From assembly GCA_012934845.2 (NCBI GenBank), contig WNNJ02003105.1:116878-180877 (forward strand): a stretch of 64,000 nucleotides of DNA, in the 5' to 3' direction. Under the pieces are notes generated by a model. It saw nothing but the letters and a program-made list of their open reading frames with translations. It made no database searches and was not told the origin of the DNA. The stretch is from Pomphorhynchus laevis (lineage: Eukaryota > Acanthocephala > Palaeacanthocephala > Echinorhynchida > Pomphorhynchidae). Positions 11,474 through 24,237 of the stretch are shown here, piece by piece. The position numbers and the translations under genes were made by a program. The stretch's first letter is position 1. Every line of letters begins with the position of its first letter.

Positions 11474-12462
11474 CTAAAGTCAAACAAATAATAAAAAATT
11501 ATTTTTATTCTAATTTATTAACCACTCTCGGCTATAATACGACAAAGGCTAATAAATCAAATACACACGTGTTTAAAAGGCACTTATATATAATATATAC
11601 TTTTGTATATCTTAAATAGTCTTCTTTTGCAACATATTTGAATAATTTATAATAATTAACATTTGCTTATATTTCTAAATATATTGATACATTGTACATG
11701 ATTTATTAATCTTTATTAATCTTAATTAATTTAATTTCATAAAAATTAAAATTTTAAAAATTCTTAAATTACCGAAAATCTTAAGATTAAAGTATTAATT
11801 TTTATAATTTATATAATGCAAAATATCTGATTTTTTATTCAATTGTATATTTTCAAGTCAAATTTAGTTTAAAGTTAATGATTTCTGATTAAATTTTAGA
11901 TAATTGGTTTATTAATTTAACTTAATTATTTTAAAACATTTTTAGATGTTCTTAATTTTTAAATTTTTACGTTGACCCGGCAGTAAAGTTCCTCAAGACA
12001 CTACATAATTAATTGACTTCCAAATTATTGACTTCCAATTATTTGTATTAGTGATGCAACTGTAAGAGCCCATTTTGTTGTCAATTTATAATAATAGAGT
12101 CATTAATTTACAATATAAAATGTATTTTTTATTCTCTACTAGTAGAAAATATTTTTATCGATATTTATACTACAATTTTATATTAATTTTCCAACTAGTG
12201 GGGAACAATCCCTATTGATTTTAAAAGTCATATACGAAAAAAATTTCGGATAGTTTGTATAAAAATAGATTTGTATAATTAATTATAACAACATAATTAA
12301 AAATAGTGCATATTTCAAATAATTAATTCCGAAATCAACGTTACAAATATCATTGTATCAAATTTCAAATTGCAGAATGATGTCAAATGGCACAGTAATA
12401 AATAATAAATAATCACATTTCACTTTCTTCATTTATGAGAAAAAATGAAACAGCCTACTCAC
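11474..12462 (-). other. Arf gene intron (about 1 kb)
   Basis: AT-rich intron between the WDVGGQ and NKQD exons, GTGAGT at the 5' end and TAG at the 3' end. No inserted element is recognised in it. Confidence 0.7.
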
Positions 12463-12644
12463 CAAATGCATGAGTTCGTCTTTGGCTTCAGGAATACGAT
12501 TTCTGTCGTTACTGTCAACAACATAGATAATTCCTTGCACGTTTTCATAATAATATCTCCAGAGCGGTCGAATGACCGTCTGCCCGCCGACATCCCAAAC
12601 TGTAAATTTTATATTTTTATATTCAACCGTCTCCACGTTGAAGC
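12463..12644 (-). CDS. Arf-family GTPase, switch II exon
   Basis: A 182-bp exon with a clean acceptor (TTTTTTAACTTAG) and donor (TTG|GTGAGT). It encodes [20 protein letters not shown] then Q, so the switch/G3 motif WDVGGQ and the interswitch are intact. It ends [10 protein letters not shown]. Arf GTPases recruit coats and other effectors to Golgi and endosome membranes in a GTP-dependent way. The residues after the catalytic Gln are TV instead of the near-invariant DK of Arf1 ([11 protein letters not shown]), so this is a divergent Arf or a decaying copy. Confidence 0.92.
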
Positions 12645-12687
12645 CTAAGTTAAAAAAATGATTTTCTTGTTTAGTAAAAACTTCTCA

Positions 12688-14330
<1,643 letters not shown>

Positions 14331-14334
14331 CTAA

Positions 14335-14757
14335 AGCAAATCCATACGTCCGCCGCGCTCCATCCTTTATCACATTTAAACACCTCCTCCGTTCACACCT
14401 TCCCGACACATTATTTACACTTTTGTTTTGTTGTGGTCATGTAAGCGTGCGCTGGTACTCATTTGCCACGTTAAAATAAATAATACTCGTCCCACCTCGC
14501 TATCGCTGCGTTCCCGTCATACCCTCTTACTCCACGTTCCCAATTACTCCAACAACTACGGTCTCCGATCCTTCCTCATCGCCGTCTCACTCGCCTGGAA
14601 TCAACTTTCTCTCGACGTCCGCCGCACCCCCTCCTTTATCACATTCATACACCTCCTCCGTTCACACCTTCCCGACACATTATTTACACTTTTGTTTTGT
14701 TGTGGTCATGTAAGCGTGCGCTGGTACTCATTTGCCACGTTAAAATAAATCTTTTTT
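14335..14757 (+). mobile_element. L2-like LINE (family B) 3' end, tandemly duplicated
   Basis: The last part of the family B RT ORF (LLLHVPNYSNNYGLRSFLIA and on) and its 3' tail. The final segment of about 135 bp, from TCCGCCGC to CACGTTAAAATAAAT, occurs at 14349-14479 and again at 14619-14752. So two copies of the LINE 3' end lie head to tail, the first heavily 5' truncated. Family B tails also end the copies at 18.6, 36.5 and 38.0 kb. Confidence 0.85.
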
Positions 14758-15039
14758 TAAAAGCGTTCATTTTTTCTTATAAGGAAAAATAATGAATTTT
14801 TTCTTTTCAATGTAATCGGCAAGAAAACTATATCCGATATTTTTCCTTGTTTTTTTTGTCTATGTCAACCAGTTTTATGAGCTTTGGCTCCCTCCACTGA
14901 TGTTGTCTAAATAAATATTTATGTAAAAAGACAACGAAGTCAATATTAGTAACTTTATTAAACCTATTTGCGGGTGACACTGTTTGGCATTTTATTTTCT
15001 TGTTTTATAGTCAAAAGAAGTTTTAAGTAATAATTTTTA

Positions 15040-15117
15040 TTTTTTTCTCCTGTTTTGTAAGCGACACGAGCTTGTAGCTCATTTGCTTCTGTTTATTATA
15101 ATAATAAATTAATTTGT
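15040..15117 (+). mobile_element. CR1 LINE (family C) 3' tail
   Basis: The sequence from TGTTTTGTAAGCGACACGAG to the terminal (ATA)n-like repeat matches the 3' tail at 27822-27885 almost base for base. This is a severely 5'-truncated insertion of the CR1 element seen in full at 23-27.9 kb. The flanking sequence 14760-15040 looks like another LINE 3' UTR but is not assigned. Confidence 0.8.
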
Positions 15118-15363
15118 TAATAAGTAAATTTTTTATAACAATATTTATTAGAATAATTTTACAAATTTGTAGGTTCAATAAAATAGGCATTAACCGAGTT
15201 GCTTATTACATTAACATTAGTTTGGCGAATCATTGAGTGGATTCGCTTAACTGTTAAAGTTTCTTATGGATGCTCGTCGAATCACCAAAGATACACATTT
15301 TGCGAAGATAAATGAGATGTTGTTTCTAAGGTGAGTGATGCATTCGTGATGTGGTGTATTGTG

Positions 15364-15870
15364 TTACACCGCATGTTGACGTGCGATTTGTCGTAAAACT
15401 CTGTCTGCATTAGGACCTAAGTTTCCTAGAGCAGAAAACGTGAGAGTGTGAAATTCGGAGCACTCGAGCCTTGCCACTTGTTCAGCATATTTGGCTCGTT
15501 TTCTATACTCATGATAATTATGCGAATCGGTCATCCATTGGGAATACGATGAAACAAGAGGATTATAAACACAAACGTCCATGAAGGACCGCTCCATCGT
15601 TGTTCCGAATAGATTATTGCATGCTATGTCTAGTGGGGCCGATCTCTCTGTGGTTGTACTTATGTTATCAAATAGCATTAAATCTGGCACTAGTAGGAGT
15701 GACGGCTCAGTAACAACATTGGCACATACATCACGAAGTGCTAACACGATCTTGTCTCTTATTGTGTGATGGCGTATGAAAGGTATTCCACCAACTTGAC
15801 ATAAGATCGTTTGTCCAATGCTGAAGTTCTGTCCACAAATACATTTAGATAGGTTTGTGTTTAGTAGATC
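15364..15870 (-). mobile_element. LINE-associated C-terminal nuclease-like domain
   Basis: On the minus strand, a peptide running from QTILCQVGGIPFIRHHTIRD through FMDVCVYNPL and EYRKRAKYAEQVARLECSEF to TFSALGNLGPNADRVLRQIA. The order of these blocks (Cys-xx-GG, RHxxxRD, FxDVxVxNP, KRxxYxxRVxxxExxxFxxLxFSxxG) is what I know from a PD-(D/E)XK-like tail found after reverse transcriptases in many animal retroelement proteins. The family name is from memory and not checked. About 125 residues are open, and the upstream part runs past a frame break. No adjoining RT remains. Confidence 0.5.
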
Positions 15871-16769
15871 TCATCCATATCTTACTGATATCGCGTCTTG
15901 AAATTGTTGCTTCGATAAGTATCGACCAGTTTGTGTAACAGAAAAAGTGCTGAGCCATAACGAGGTTCCAGAATTATTAGTGATATGTATTATATTCTAC
16001 TTTTCTATTATTGTTACTTCGTCAAATACCTGCATTCGCATTTCTTTGTATCGCAATTGTTTTTCTTCCTTTATTTGCAGCGCGATTTGGGATTAAATTA
16101 TTTTGTCATTGTGAGTAATTGAAGTCTTTCATAGGTGCACACATTCGTAATGAAAATATGTATTCTGTAAAGTATTTGAGCTAGATTTATTTATTCCAAT
16201 CCCCCTAGTATAATTGGTAGTTGAACAATTATCTCCAATTTCAATTGTAAAATACATTGCCCGATTACATACATCGACCTGTGGCAATATATCTCTAAAT
16301 AATAGTAAATCTAGTTCTTCTAGCCATTGGGAATCGATTGGAGTTGTTATTTTCAAGCGTGTCATCTGAACTGTAGACTCTTGATTAGCAGTATGAAAGC
16401 TGAGTGGCTATCTATTACAGCTAAATCTGCTAATAATTTGATATGTATCTAATCATTTGCAGTTTTCTTAACCATTTCTTCAATGTAGTCTGATTGACCG
16501 ATGAAGCTACCGAGTATTTTCATGCTTGCTGTAACAACTTGAACATTATTTTGCCTAGAGAATAATGCTTCTTTATGTCTATTTGTAGGGTGAATGAGTA
16601 TAGTTCATTTCAGGCTGAGGATCTTACAAACCAAATGTTTGTAAGATCTATCACATGTGGCATCGTCAGTGTACAATTGATGCATTATTTATTATTAATG
16701 TTTCAACAGCACATAAAAGCATGGCTTAATTGGCTGGTTCACTGCAGAAAAAAAAGAAAATATAATAAA
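15871..16769. other. No gene recognised
   Basis: A 78-residue minus-strand open frame (16129-16365, beginning MTRLKITTPIDSQWLEELD) has protein-like composition but matches nothing I know. A 12-bp-arm hairpin lies at 16620-16648. Confidence 0.3.
16620..16648. repeat. Perfect hairpin, 12-bp arms
   Basis: GATCTTACAAAC and its exact complement flank a 5-nt loop. Confidence 0.9.
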
Positions 16770-16773
16770 AGTA

Positions 16774-17637
16774 TCACAAATACGGAAAAGCAGCTTTCCC
16801 CATGGCATCCTCCATCCGTAATTTCTTTTTGAATTCGTTGATATTGCTACTGCACACTGTTGACTCTCCAAGCCTATTCCACAGAGATACAACTCGCCGA
16901 TCAAATTGGACAGCTCGTGATTTTCTTATCCTTTCACGTCGCAGGGTTAAACCATGGCCTCGGAGGATATTGGATGAGCGCAAATGAAGACAATCTCGAA
17001 GTGGATGATCCAAATCATTAAGAATTTGCCAGACCATACTCATATCGATGTATCGGCGGGTCCACGTGACAGTCTCAAGTCTAAGTGCTTTTAATCGATC
17101 ATGGTTCGACAAAAATTTAAGTTGCGGTGCTAGCTTGGTAGCTCTATGAAATACCCTCTCTGAACTAATATGTTCTTTTGAATTTTGGGGATACACTCAC
17201 GACGCAGCATATAGAAGACGGGTCAACACATGATCAAAGGTTAGCGGACTTAGGGCAAATTGATTGAGTGCAATGAAAGTGCGTCGAAGTAGACCGATTA
17301 TCCCCAATGCATTTGAACAAGCATGTTCAGTATGTGTGACGGTACTCAAGTCACTGTTTATCCACACTCCCAAGTCCTTATATTTGTTCACTCGTTCTAT
17401 ATCACTGCTTTGAAAGCTATAATTAGCTAAAGATTGAGCATTTCCGCCACGAACACGTAAATGTTTGCATTTTGATATATTTACAATCAACCTATTGAGC
17501 AGAGCCCAATTTTCGACTTCATCGATATCCCGTTGCAGTTTAACTATATCATTGGGTGAACGAATTGCCCGCCAGATTTTCAAATCGTCTGCATATAAAA
17601 GCATCCGAGAATCAATAAATTCCGGGAGATCGTTCAT
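16774..17637 (-). mobile_element. CR1-type LINE, RT C-terminal half
   Basis: Two adjoining minus-strand frames. The first (17197-17637) starts in the palm and carries LLYADDLKIW near 17600, then NKYKDLGVWINSDL. The second (16774-17196) carries the CR1 thumb region: NHDRLKALRLETVTWTRRYI, then ILRGHGLTLRRERIRKSRAV and VVSLWNRLGE. One frame change separates them. The copy is 5' truncated exactly at the centre of a large palindrome (17547-17719). Confidence 0.88.
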
Positions 17638-17719
17638 CTCCCGGAATTTATTGATTCTCGGATGCTTTTATATGCAGACGATTTGAAAATCTGGCGGGCA
17701 ATTCGTTCACTCAATGATA
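17547..17719. repeat. 84-bp inverted repeat at LINE 5' truncation point
   Basis: The first 84 bp of the CR1 fragment (17547-17630) recur in reverse complement at 17636-17719, with one mismatch and a 5-nt centre. The inverted arm is not followed by more LINE. This is a snap-back structure, not the usual LINE 5' inversion, because the same segment is present in both orientations. Confidence 0.95.
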
Positions 17720-17940
17720 GGATTCGTTCATCCAATAGGATTTCGGGAATCCTATTTTCTAACTCTCAGATAAGCGGAAGTGAGGCAGCTGCGTATGCAG
17801 CCATAGCTGAATAAAGAAGTTTGAGAGATAAAAACACATACAATTTGTTGAATAAATCTAATGACCTATAATCGTCCACTAACAGGAAATCAAATTAGAA
17901 CTAAAGACAGATTTATAATTGTTCAAGCTAATTACATTTC

Positions 17941-18064
17941 AGATCAATCCAGTTCCAGATCAATTCAGTTCCAGATCAATCCAGTTCTAGATCAATCCAG
18001 TTCCAGATCAATCCAGTTCCAGATCAATCCAGTTCCAGATCAATCCAGTTCCAGATCAATCCAG
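17941..18064 (+). repeat. 16-bp minisatellite, about 7.7 copies
   Basis: The unit AGATCAATCCAGTTCC repeats with only two or three base changes. Copies are nearly identical, so the array is young. Sixteen is not a multiple of three, so the open frame crossing it is not a conserved protein repeat. Confidence 0.95.
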
Positions 18065-18069
18065 CAAAT

Positions 18070-18560
18070 TTAACAGTTTTAACACACAAGGACGTCGATG
18101 GGAGGACGTAAGAAGACAGCTACGACCAACACCAACTGTGCTCAACTACAAGTACACTGCTCGACACACGACTGCAGCGTCTGGACTACAATCGCATGCG
18201 ACAGCTGTAAGTCTAAAGAAGACTAACTATGCAGCTTTTGTGCCAACAAACTCATACGCGACCTCTCCCATAAGAACATATCGAACTCCAACGTGTCCAA
18301 TCAAACCACCCCAGTCGTTTCTAATATCCTTTGTAAAAACACTGATCCTGTCATTACATGAACTTCTAATCCCATGTTTTCACTTCCCGATATCCCCGTA
18401 TCTTCCCTTTGTCTCGTTTCTCAATAACCTACATCCCTCAATCAAAATCACCTCCACCAACCTCCACAATCCTTCCACTCACTACCTTTCCTCACATTGC
18501 TCACCACCCTCTATATTATCCAAATCCTCTTCGTCTTCCGCTATTAAACCTACTCCCTTG
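18070..18560 (+). mobile_element. CR1/L2-type LINE ORF1 zinc-finger remnant
   Basis: Read on the plus strand, the translation contains CSTHDCSVWTTIACDSCKSK and then a Cys-Ala-Phe-Cys stretch with IRDLS. This parallels the start of the CR1 ORF1 at 23017 (DCNVWTTVSI, CGYCSAS, LLRNIS). It is therefore the N-terminal zinc-binding part of a LINE ORF1, followed by Pro/Ser-rich sequence. It is cut off by the family B LINE inserted in the opposite direction at about 18565. Confidence 0.5.
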
Positions 18561-18564
18561 ATAT

Positions 18565-21500
18565 CCGTGCCAAAACGTGGCAAATGCGTGCCAGCGCACG
18601 CTTACATGACCACAACAAAACAAAAATGTAAATCATGTTTCGAGGAGGTGAGTACAGAGGCGCCATTTAAATGCAATAAAGGAGGGAGCGCGGAGAACGT
18701 CGAGTGGGAGCTGATTTCTGAAGAGTGGGCGGCGACGAAGAAGGATCGGAGCCCGTAGTTGTTAGAGTAATTGGGAACGTAGAGAAAGAGAGAATTAAGG
18801 AATCGAAGTGATAGAGAGGTGGGGCGAGTGTCGTCTAAGAAATGAAGGTGAATGAACGATGGGGAGACGACAGCGATGTAACGAAAAGTTACGAGAAAAA
18901 GGCGGAGTTTGATGCGGATGTGGATGGTATCAAGGAGAGTTGGGCAAGATATGTGGATGTGTGGTCGAAGCGACGGAGACGAAAGAGCACTCGAACGTTG
19001 GAGTTGATTATTCGTGGTAGGGGTAGGATGATGGATTGTGGAGAATTTGCGAAAAGGCTGAGGCAGTAATCGATTTTAGGGAAAAGAAGCTATGAAAGAA
19101 GAGACATACAGAAACGAAAGTCGATAAGGGGGCGGATACGGCAGATTTCAAGAAGAATTAAGTTAGATGAGCGGACCTTGTCGCGGAAGAAGGATTTAAG
19201 GGAAAAGTGATTATAGAAATGGAATCCTAAAGTGAGATTGTGGACTACGAAGATGATCGATGAGGCTAAAGATACAGTGGAAGGAGATATGTTTGGTTTA
19301 CGGATAAGGATCCACATTATTTTAGACTTGTAGGGGTTTAGAACGAGATAGAGATTGGAGAGACGTTCGTAGATAGAAGAAATACAGTTGGAGGCAGAAA
19401 TGCCGATATCGTGTATGCGATGTGCGGGTGCATGAGCGTATATGAGGATGTCATCGGCGTATTGCATGACGTTAAATAAGTAAGGTTTGATAAACGGAGA
19501 GAGATCGCAAAGCAGAAGAGAGAAAAGCAGGGGACCTAAGACTAAACCTTGTGGACCCCACCAAAAATAGAGATGGGAGGGGATGATGATGAATTAGAAC
19601 AGACGCGAAAGGAACGGTCGGATAGATATGAGGCAAACCATGCTACGGAGGAAGAAGAAATGCCGTAATCATAATGAAGGCGAGAAAGGAGGACGGATTG
19701 GTCAACAATGTCGAAGGTGGAGGAGAGGTTTGAGGGAGATGAGAACACTATATAGAGCCTTGTCATGAGAAATGAGTAAGTCGTTGTAAACTTTCATGCA
19801 GGCAATTTCTGTGGAGTGATTAGAGCGAAAAGCGGATAGGAAAGAAGGGGACAGATTGGATGAGGAGAGATAAGCGTTGATCTGTATTAAGATAAGGCAT
19901 TCTAAATGCTTAGAAAGAGTAGGGAGTAGTGAAATGGGGCGATAGCTAGAAGGAAGGGAGGGGTCGAGTGATTGTTTCTTAAGGATGGAATGAACGATTG
20001 CGGATTTCCAGAGTGAAGGGAATATACGACTGCGGATGGACGAGTTAAACAAGGTTTGTGAGAAAATAAGATATCGATGAGCATATGGATTTAAGTATGT
20101 GGGTAGGCAGGGGATCGGCAGGTGAGGTTTTGTTGGGCAAGGACATGAGGACAGATGATACTTCGGTAGGTAATACAGGGAAAATATGAAAGAGTTCCGG
20201 GAGTATGAGTCTAGGCGGGGCAGAGTGGGATAGGATGGAGACCGGTTTTGAGAGAGCAACGTGGATACTTCGTCATGGAGAAATGACGAATAATCATGGG
20301 GATTGATGTTGCAAGGCGAAGAGGAGCGAGCAAGGATTGAGTTAAAAGTATGCTAGAAAGTCTTAGAGTTGAATGAAGTAATGCGTTTATGTTGCCAGAA
20401 GGAGTTGCATTTGGTACGTAGTAGGTGGAGATGAGACTGGCGATTAGTAAGATAGGTATCATGGAAAGATGGAGTGATCGAGCGAATATCAAGTCTGACA
20501 GAGCGGTGATAGACTCGAAAAGCATAACGGAGTCGACGTTTTGTGAGTAGGCCTTGGATGTCAAACCATGCGTCACGCTGCAAACGACAGTGTGGGTGAG
20601 GTTTGAAGGGAAAGAGAAGATCGAGAGTGGATGTGAGTTCAGAGTCGAAAATAAAGGCGATATCGTGAGGAGAGGAATATGTTATTGTGGGATAGGATAT
20701 AGACGATTTGAGTAAGACAGAGCGGAGAAGGGATAGGTCAAGATTTCTCTTGAGGCGACGTAGGACTGTCGAGTACCCCGCAATGGATATGTGTGGGGGC
20801 AGTGGAGATGGGTTTGTAGTTATAGTTGGATAGAATGTCGATGGACTCGATGGTAGAGGGGCGGTCGAGGCGGATGTTGAAGTCGCTAAGAACGATTGAA
20901 GAGATTGATGATAAAAAAACATTGACACAGAAGGTCAGTGAGTTCGGTAAAAAAATAAGGAGGTAGGAGCTGATGAACCAGGACGGTATACAATGGCGAG
21001 ACCTAGAGTGATCGTGTTAGAAGAACTACAAGTGAGCAGTTCAAAAGAGCGAGGACTGAAAGGGGAAGTGATTTTGCAAATAGACGCAGGGTGATGGGCG
21101 AATGCGACAATGCCACCATGATTAGAGATTTTAGAGGGGGATTTGCTGAGGAAGCGAGCGGATTCGACTAGTGAGCAACCGGCAGAGAGCAAACGGCGGA
21201 TGGAGAGGTCGTCAGAATCGGAGTGCCAGGATTCGGTGAGGCAAAAGAGATCGATATATTGCTTAGTGAATAGGTTGAGGATGAGATCAGATTTATTGAG
21301 AATAGATCTATTGTTGAGGAGGCCGAGGCGGAAACCGTGTGTGGTGTTGATAGGGGCTATTGGAGAAGACACATAGGTGAGATGGAGCGCCATCGAATTT
21401 TTGTGCCGGTGTGGACAACTTGAAAATTTCCGGCGGTTTTTCGGATGGAGAGAGATGTTTCGCCGATTTCCTCGCGACGGCGTTTTTTGATGCGGGCAGA

Positions 21501-21725
21501 TGAGAGTTGAGCGATTTCGGAGGGGGTGCGATCGGGGAAAATGCGAGTGGCTGAAGAGGACATGAGTTTTAATCGTTTGGAGATGATTAAAGACGCGTGA
21601 GAGCAATGCTTGAAAACAATTTGTATGAGAGGGGCTGGGAAGGATTAGATTGAAAAGATGTTAGGAGAAAACAATCTTGAATCAATTTTTAGGAGAGGGG
21701 GCTGGGAAGGATTAGATTTAGAAAA
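18565..21725 (-). mobile_element. L2-like LINE (family B), long copy with EN and RT
   Basis: About 3.1 kb from the 3' tail (18565) to the 5' region (about 21725) on the minus strand. In coding order: an N-terminal segment with FPDRTPSEIAQLSS (near 21540); an APE-type endonuclease (GLLNNRSILNKSDLIL, FCLTESWHSDSDD, HGGIVAFAHH) at about 21370-20940; then the RT fingers (YRPISLLPTLSKHLE, near 19900), HYDYGISSSSVAWFASYLSD near 19650 and YADDILIYAHAP at 19450-19461; then the thumb. Several frame breaks, so not active as is. Its 5' end shows a duplicated GAGGGGCTGGGAAGGATTAG phrase. Confidence 0.88.
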
Positions 21726-22260
21726 TTTTAGGCCCTAGTATCGTATGTACAGCGACTTACACACGTGACCTCGACACAATTGTTCTGTCATATCTCAAGA
21801 CTCGCATAAATACGGACAGACTGTGTTCGAAGGGACAGCATGTTCTTTATTTATTGAAAATTTGTTTCAAATCACTGTCTGTTGATAGTTTTATGATTCT
21901 TTACAACGCATTGGTTCGTCCTCACATAATGTACATCATTCATTCAGCATTTCCATGCACTAAATAAGATAAATTCACTCGATAATATACTCAGACGAGG
22001 GTCTCGATTATGTGCAACAATTACACATTCTTCTTACTCAAAAAGAATCAAAATATTAGGCATGTGTGCTATCGAGTCTCGTTTGATACATTTAGATTTA
22101 ATAGTTATGTATAAGATTGCTAAAGGCTATGATGAATTCCCATCGGCTTATGTAGGTTTTAACCACCGCACTTGTCATCGTGGACATATTTTGAATCTTA
22201 GAGCACAATATCAAGCGATTCGAATGGCATACCCGACAGATTGATTACAATTTCAAAATT
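21726..22260 (+). mobile_element. CR1-type LINE RT tail fragment
   Basis: Plus-strand translation gives a CR1 RT C-terminal region. It begins near YLKTRINTDRLCSKGQHVLY and continues through SFMILYNALVRPHIMYIIHS. The last 60 residues (LIHLDLIVMYKIAKGYDEFP then HRGHILNLRAQYQA) are open at 22062-22244. No endonuclease, palm motif or canonical tail is present. Confidence 0.7.
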
Positions 22261-22984
22261 TTAACCGTATTTTTTAATTGTTTTATGTTTTTGTGAGCAA
22301 ACTGAACAGCCTTAAATCTTTTTCTTGTAAATTAATAATAATATTAATAATAACTACACGAAGAAAAACTACATTTAGCTGCAAAAAAATCAAACTACAT
22401 TTGACTTTTTTGATGTTAGTATATTTTCAGTGCACACTTATTCTTACGTCATCAGAGATACATCGTTTTCCTTCGAACACAATGAAACGTGTAAGTTATC
22501 AAAATACAAAGAACAAATACTTTTAAATACTAAGAACTTCTTTATCTCTTTCTGCCATTCATCAAAAAGCAATTCTAAATAGTTATTCAAATACATAAAC
22601 ACATACAAATCAACTTCCTCTGAAATTAATTGTTTTTCCATGGAAAGCAATGGGCTTACAAACGACGCCAATACCACTGCCAACATGTTCTTCGATTAAT
22701 TTACATTAGATAGTCATAATTAAAAAATCACGTTAAAAAAAGTCTTTGTTATTAAAACTCTTACAATTGTATACTGATTGGAGAGTTTTGTGAATATTTT
22801 GTTCGGAACATTTGTTCGGCTATAAGTGTCTACGTTTATGTTCATCCAGTTTAGATGACAATTTTCTCTTGTATTTTTGTTTATCAGTCAACTTTATTGC
22901 ATAAATTGAATTTGAATGAGGAATGCGACGGTGTGATATATAAGTAAAAGTTTTCTTGATTACAATCATCTTACAAGATCTAAT
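22261..22984. other. AT-rich sequence, probably partly CR1 5' UTR
   Basis: No gene recognised. The last few hundred bases before 23017 may be the 5' UTR of the CR1 element that follows, but its true 5' end cannot be placed from one copy. Confidence 0.35.
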
Positions 22985-23016
22985 ATACATACAAAATTCA
23001 AACAAACAACCTACAA

Positions 23017-24237
23017 ATGGGATCAAAATCTCGTAAACGAAGACAAGAGAAGACAGGCACTACAATGGAAAAGACGAAAAATCCTCCGAAGTACACAACA
23101 CAACAAGTTTGTTGTGACTCCTTGGATTGTAATGTCTGGACAACCGTCTCAATTCAGGAGTCCGAGCAATCGTCTGTGTGTGATAAGAAATTTATTTGTG
23201 GATATTGCAGCGCTTCGATTTTATTGCGAAATATCTCAAGGATCACACCGAATAATTCCGATATCATATTTGCTGCTGATACGTCCAGAGAATCCAATGA
23301 TGTTCACTCCGTTGGTTGGAGTTGTGCAGCACTTAAAGATGTAACTCAGACGAATGATCTATCGAGTGAAGATTGTCAAACTATGCAAAGTCAGGATATT
23401 GTGTCTAATCATACCCATGATGGGGACCTGAGAGATACAAAAAACACCAGCCTTATACTCCCAGATGACATGATATTGAATTTCACAATTAGTAAAATTA
23501 TGTCTAGTCTGGGTATGGAAACTGAGTCGGAAATAGTAATTACCAAAGGAGCTGTCAATTCCGTTGGCAAGTCACGATCCACATGGCCTACCTCACCTTC
23601 TCTCACGAAGCAATCAGATAACAATGATATAGACTCTCATTGTATCGAAATTCCACACCAGGTTGCAATCGAGGGTGAACAGTCTAGAAAAGTTTTTAGT
23701 GAACAGTCTAGAAAAGTTTTCAGTCAGATATTCTCTCAACGACAAACTGACCCACTAAATAGTCACAGGTCATTCTTATCCAGCAAGTCTAATGAATCTT
23801 CCCGAGATCGGTGTTTGATTATTACGAACGTTCTCAAGTCCTCGTCTGATGTGACTCAAACTCGAGTGGACCATGATGGTGAACAATTCCAAAAAATATT
23901 GAGAGTTATTATTTCTCCAGAACATCCATATATTTTAGAAGTTCGCCCTATTGCGATATTTAGGATAGGCCGTCGCAACAATCTTAAAAAACGTTCTCGT
24001 TTGATGAAAGTTGTCTTTCGTACATCCTCAGTGGTCCGTGAGTTGTTAAAACGCAGATCTAAACTGAGGCAGTCCCCATTTCGATTGTTGACAGATATGT
24101 CTTTCGCTGAGCGTTGTCTCTGGCGTGTTGCTCGGACCGAGCTAAATGCTCGGATAGAATCTGGAGAAACTGATCTGCATATTGTAAATTTTCGGGTAGT
24201 TCGGCGTCGTCCACGATTGAGATGGCCCCCGCTATGA
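23017..24237 (+). CDS. CR1 ORF1 protein (zinc-binding, nucleic-acid chaperone type)
   Basis: A 406-residue open frame. The N-terminus is basic, followed by a Cys-rich block (residues 30-70: VCCDSLDCNVW, CDKKFICGYCSAS) that looks like a PHD/zinc-ribbon domain, as in CR1 ORF1 proteins of other animals. The middle is Ser/Thr/Asp-rich and unstructured. The last 90 residues are strongly basic (RRNNLKKRSRLMKVVFRTS and on) and likely bind RNA. A duplicated EQSRKVF pair (two tandem copies near residue 225) marks a short internal repeat. The frame is intact end to end. Its stop overlaps the ORF2 start by 16 bp. Confidence 0.8.
   Translation: MGSKSRKRRQEKTGTTMEKTKNPPKYTTQQVCCDSLDCNVWTTVSIQESEQSSVCDKKFICGYCSASILLRNISRITPNNSDIIFAADTSRESNDVHSVGWSCAALKDVTQTNDLSSEDCQTMQSQDIVSNHTHDGDLRDTKNTSLILPDDMILNFTISKIMSSLGMETESEIVITKGAVNSVGKSRSTWPTSPSLTKQSDNNDIDSHCIEIPHQVAIEGEQSRKVFSEQSRKVFSQIFSQRQTDPLNSHRSFLSSKSNESSRDRCLIITNVLKSSSDVTQTRVDHDGEQFQKILRVIISPEHPYILEVRPIAIFRIGRRNNLKKRSRLMKVVFRTSSVVRELLKRRSKLRQSPFRLLTDMSFAERCLWRVARTELNARIESGETDLHIVNFRVVRRRPRLRWPPL

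Noticed and set aside
17861-18073. Open frame over the 16-bp repeat as a repeat protein
   Set aside because: The period is not a multiple of three and the frame has no other protein-like features; it is open only because the repeat lacks stops in that frame.
18138-18758. 206-residue plus-strand frame
   Set aside because: It crosses from an ORF1 remnant into the antisense of a LINE 3' end; the conserved zinc-finger peptide is in a different frame.
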